Source: Ruminococcaceae bacterium UBA3451
GTDB taxonomy: Bacteria > Bacillota > Clostridia > Oscillospirales > Acutalibacteraceae
Direction: 5' to 3'
Length of the DNA: 23,813 bases
Assembly (NCBI GenBank): GCA_002378845.1
Contig: DFRY01000053.1
Location: 3,712-27,524 of the forward strand
Made by a program: the position numbers and the translations under genes
Notes under the pieces: generated by a model
The model's database searches: none
Seen by the model: only the letters and a program-made list of their open reading frames with translations
Told to the model about the DNA's origin: nothing
Shown here: piece by piece, positions 22,638 to 23,813 of the stretch
Layout of the letters: every line of letters begins with the position of its first letter
How positions within the stretch are numbered: the first letter of the stretch is position 1

Positions 22638-22669
22638 AAATGCTCACCTTAATAAATTAGGAGGTTGTC

Positions 22670-23813
22670 ATGATGATGAAATTCGAGGATTATAAGGATT
22701 ATTTCAGCCCGGTGCTTTCGAAAAGTACCGACGTGGTTGCGGAAAGCGCCAAAGGCTGCTATGTAACGGATGTGAACGGAGAAAAGTACCTTGACTTTGT
22801 GCAGGGCATCGCGGTAAACGCGCTTGGCCATTGCCACCCCAAGGTCGTGAAGGCCATTACGGACCAGGCTTCCAAGCTGATTAACGCATCGTTTAACATG
22901 GTGAATTTTCCGACCACACTGGAGCTGGGGAAAAAAATCGCCGAAATGGCTCCTGGCAACCTGAGTTCGCTGTTTTTTTCAAACGGAGGAGCCGAGGCAA
23001 CCGACGGCGCACTGAAGCTGGCGCGTGTTTATACCAAACGGCCTGCAATCATCGCATTTAAGGGTTCGTTTCACGGCCGAACTATCGGCGCGACCACGGT
23101 GACCGGTTCCAATTCAAAGTACCGCAAATACATTGAACCGTTAATGGGCGCCTGTTATTTCACCCCGTATCCGTCAAAAGATTTGTGCCCCGCCGGGTTT
23201 GACGAAGCGCAAAGAACGGAGTACTGCCTGAAAGAACTGCAAAGCCTTTTTGATTATCTGGTTGCGCCGGAAACGGTTGCCGCAATTCTGATGGAGCCGG
23301 TACAGGGCGAAGGCGGTTACGTGGTGCCGTCTAAAGAATTTGTTCAGGGGATACGCGAAATCTGCACGAAGCACGGCATTCTGCTAATTTTTGACGAAAT
23401 TCAGGCCGGGTACGGCAGAACCGGAAAAATGTTTGCCAGTGAAAACTTTGGCGTGGTACCGGATATTATGACGCTCGGCAAAGCGATTGCGGGCGGCATG
23501 CCCATGAGCGCCATTGTAAGTACCCCCGAAATTATGAGCGAGTGGCACGCCGGCATGCACGGAACGACTTTCGGCGGCAACCCCATTGCCGCAGCCGCCG
23601 GCCTTGCGGTGCTGGAGGGATTTCAGGAAGAAAACATTCTTGAAAATTGCAACAAAATGGGCGCGTACTTGAAAGAAAGACTGCTGGAGCTGCAAAAGCA
23701 ATACCCGGTTATTTCCGATGTGCGCGGTCTGGGGCTGATGCTTGCCATTGAACTGCGCAATGCGGACGGTACTCCCGCCGGTGACAAATTGAGCAAGCTT
23801 CGCGCCATTTGTA
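22670..23813 (+). CDS. Class III aminotransferase (GABA/ornithine type), 3' end outside window
   Basis: This PLP-dependent class III aminotransferase is related to 4-aminobutyrate and acetylornithine/ornithine aminotransferases; 381 residues are visible. Motifs: GIAVNALGHCHPKVVKAI (substrate entry), SLFFSNGGAEATDGALKLAR (PLP phosphate loop), FKGSFHGRTIGATTVTG, AAILMEPVQGEGGYVVP, LLIFDEIQAGYGRTGKMFA (Asp of the PLP site) and the Schiff-base Lys271 in LGKAIAGGMPMS. The C-terminal VSDVRGLGLMLAIEL is like GabT. AGGAGG precedes three tandem ATG codons at 22670, 22673 and 22676. The exact amino donor is not decided by sequence. The leader carries two terminators, which suggests control by antitermination. 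Confidence 0.9.
   Translation, partial: MMMKFEDYKDYFSPVLSKSTDVVAESAKGCYVTDVNGEKYLDFVQGIAVNALGHCHPKVVKAITDQASKLINASFNMVNFPTTLELGKKIAEMAPGNLSSLFFSNGGAEATDGALKLARVYTKRPAIIAFKGSFHGRTIGATTVTGSNSKYRKYIEPLMGACYFTPYPSKDLCPAGFDEAQRTEYCLKELQSLFDYLVAPETVAAILMEPVQGEGGYVVPSKEFVQGIREICTKHGILLIFDEIQAGYGRTGKMFASENFGVVPDIMTLGKAIAGGMPMSAIVSTPEIMSEWHAGMHGTTFGGNPIAAAAGLAVLEGFQEENILENCNKMGAYLKERLLELQKQYPVISDVRGLGLMLAIELRNADGTPAGDKLSKLRAIC

Larger units (their letters stand above)
22209..22669. other. Divergent intergenic region between aspA and the aminotransferase gene
   Basis: It is AT-rich, with no coding frame that I trust. It carries a plus-strand promoter (22450-22478), two plus-strand intrinsic terminators (22490-22535 and 22596-22637) and, for aspA, only weak promoter-like sequences on the minus strand. 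Confidence 0.6.

Noticed and set aside
22485..22640. T-box or known amino-acid riboswitch in the aminotransferase leader
   Set aside because: No T-box sequence (AGGGTGGNACCGCG) or specifier stem is seen, and the leader before the first terminator is only a few bases long.
1..23813. CRISPR arrays, tRNA or rRNA genes, insertion sequence ends
   Set aside because: No regularly spaced repeats, no tRNA-like TPsiC/cloverleaf segments and no transposase genes with terminal repeats were recognised by reading both strands.

Overview
The window looks like chromosome of an anaerobic Bacillota, most likely an Oscillospirales/Clostridia-type bacterium. The grounds are strong AGGAGG ribosome sites, frequent TTG starts, many intrinsic terminators, a DUF2680-type secreted protein, an XpaC/TelA pair and a resolvase-type large serine recombinase of the kind common in clostridial mobile elements. 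I saw no tRNA, rRNA or CRISPR array.

Region 1 (1-10.6 kb) is an accessory island and reads rightward. It opens with the 3' part of a large serine recombinase, then a small helix-turn-helix-like protein of the type carried by integrative elements, then a 557-residue protein with a duplicated putative DNA-binding module. A complete type I Wadjet operon jetA-jetB-jetC-jetD follows (3754-10426). Wadjet is an SMC-like motor complex (JetABC) with a Toprim nuclease (JetD) that cuts small circular DNA such as plasmids. The operon has a recognisable promoter, stop/start overlaps, a probable CTG start for jetD and a strong terminator. Just past the terminator are two blocks that read as fragments of a serine-recombinase gene, suggesting the island was assembled beside, or bounded by, recombinase sequences.

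Region 2 (10.8-14.8 kb) holds an alpha/beta-hydrolase of the acyl-CoA thioesterase/BAAT family under a promoter flanked by repeated palindromic operator sequence. It is followed by a MarR-family repressor with its own palindrome, then small membrane proteins (a coupled pair of tiny genes, a CmpB-like four-helix protein, and a YcxB-like protein on the minus strand).

Region 3 (14.9-19.4 kb) carries an xpaC-telA operon, then four minus-strand units: three small genes of 59, 40 and 45 residues and a secreted DUF2680 protein. Each has a hairpin terminator downstream.

Region 4 (19.4-23.8 kb) is amino-acid and fermentation metabolism with visibly higher GC. A minus-strand operon encodes aspartate ammonia-lyase, an unrecognised 62-residue protein and an iron-dependent alcohol dehydrogenase. 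Divergent from it is a class III aminotransferase (cut by the window end) whose leader holds a promoter followed at once by one intrinsic terminator and then a second, an arrangement that suggests attenuation or a short RNA.

The Wadjet system itself is known. The less explained elements are the duplicated-module protein next to it, the operators, the small proteins and the double-terminator leader.
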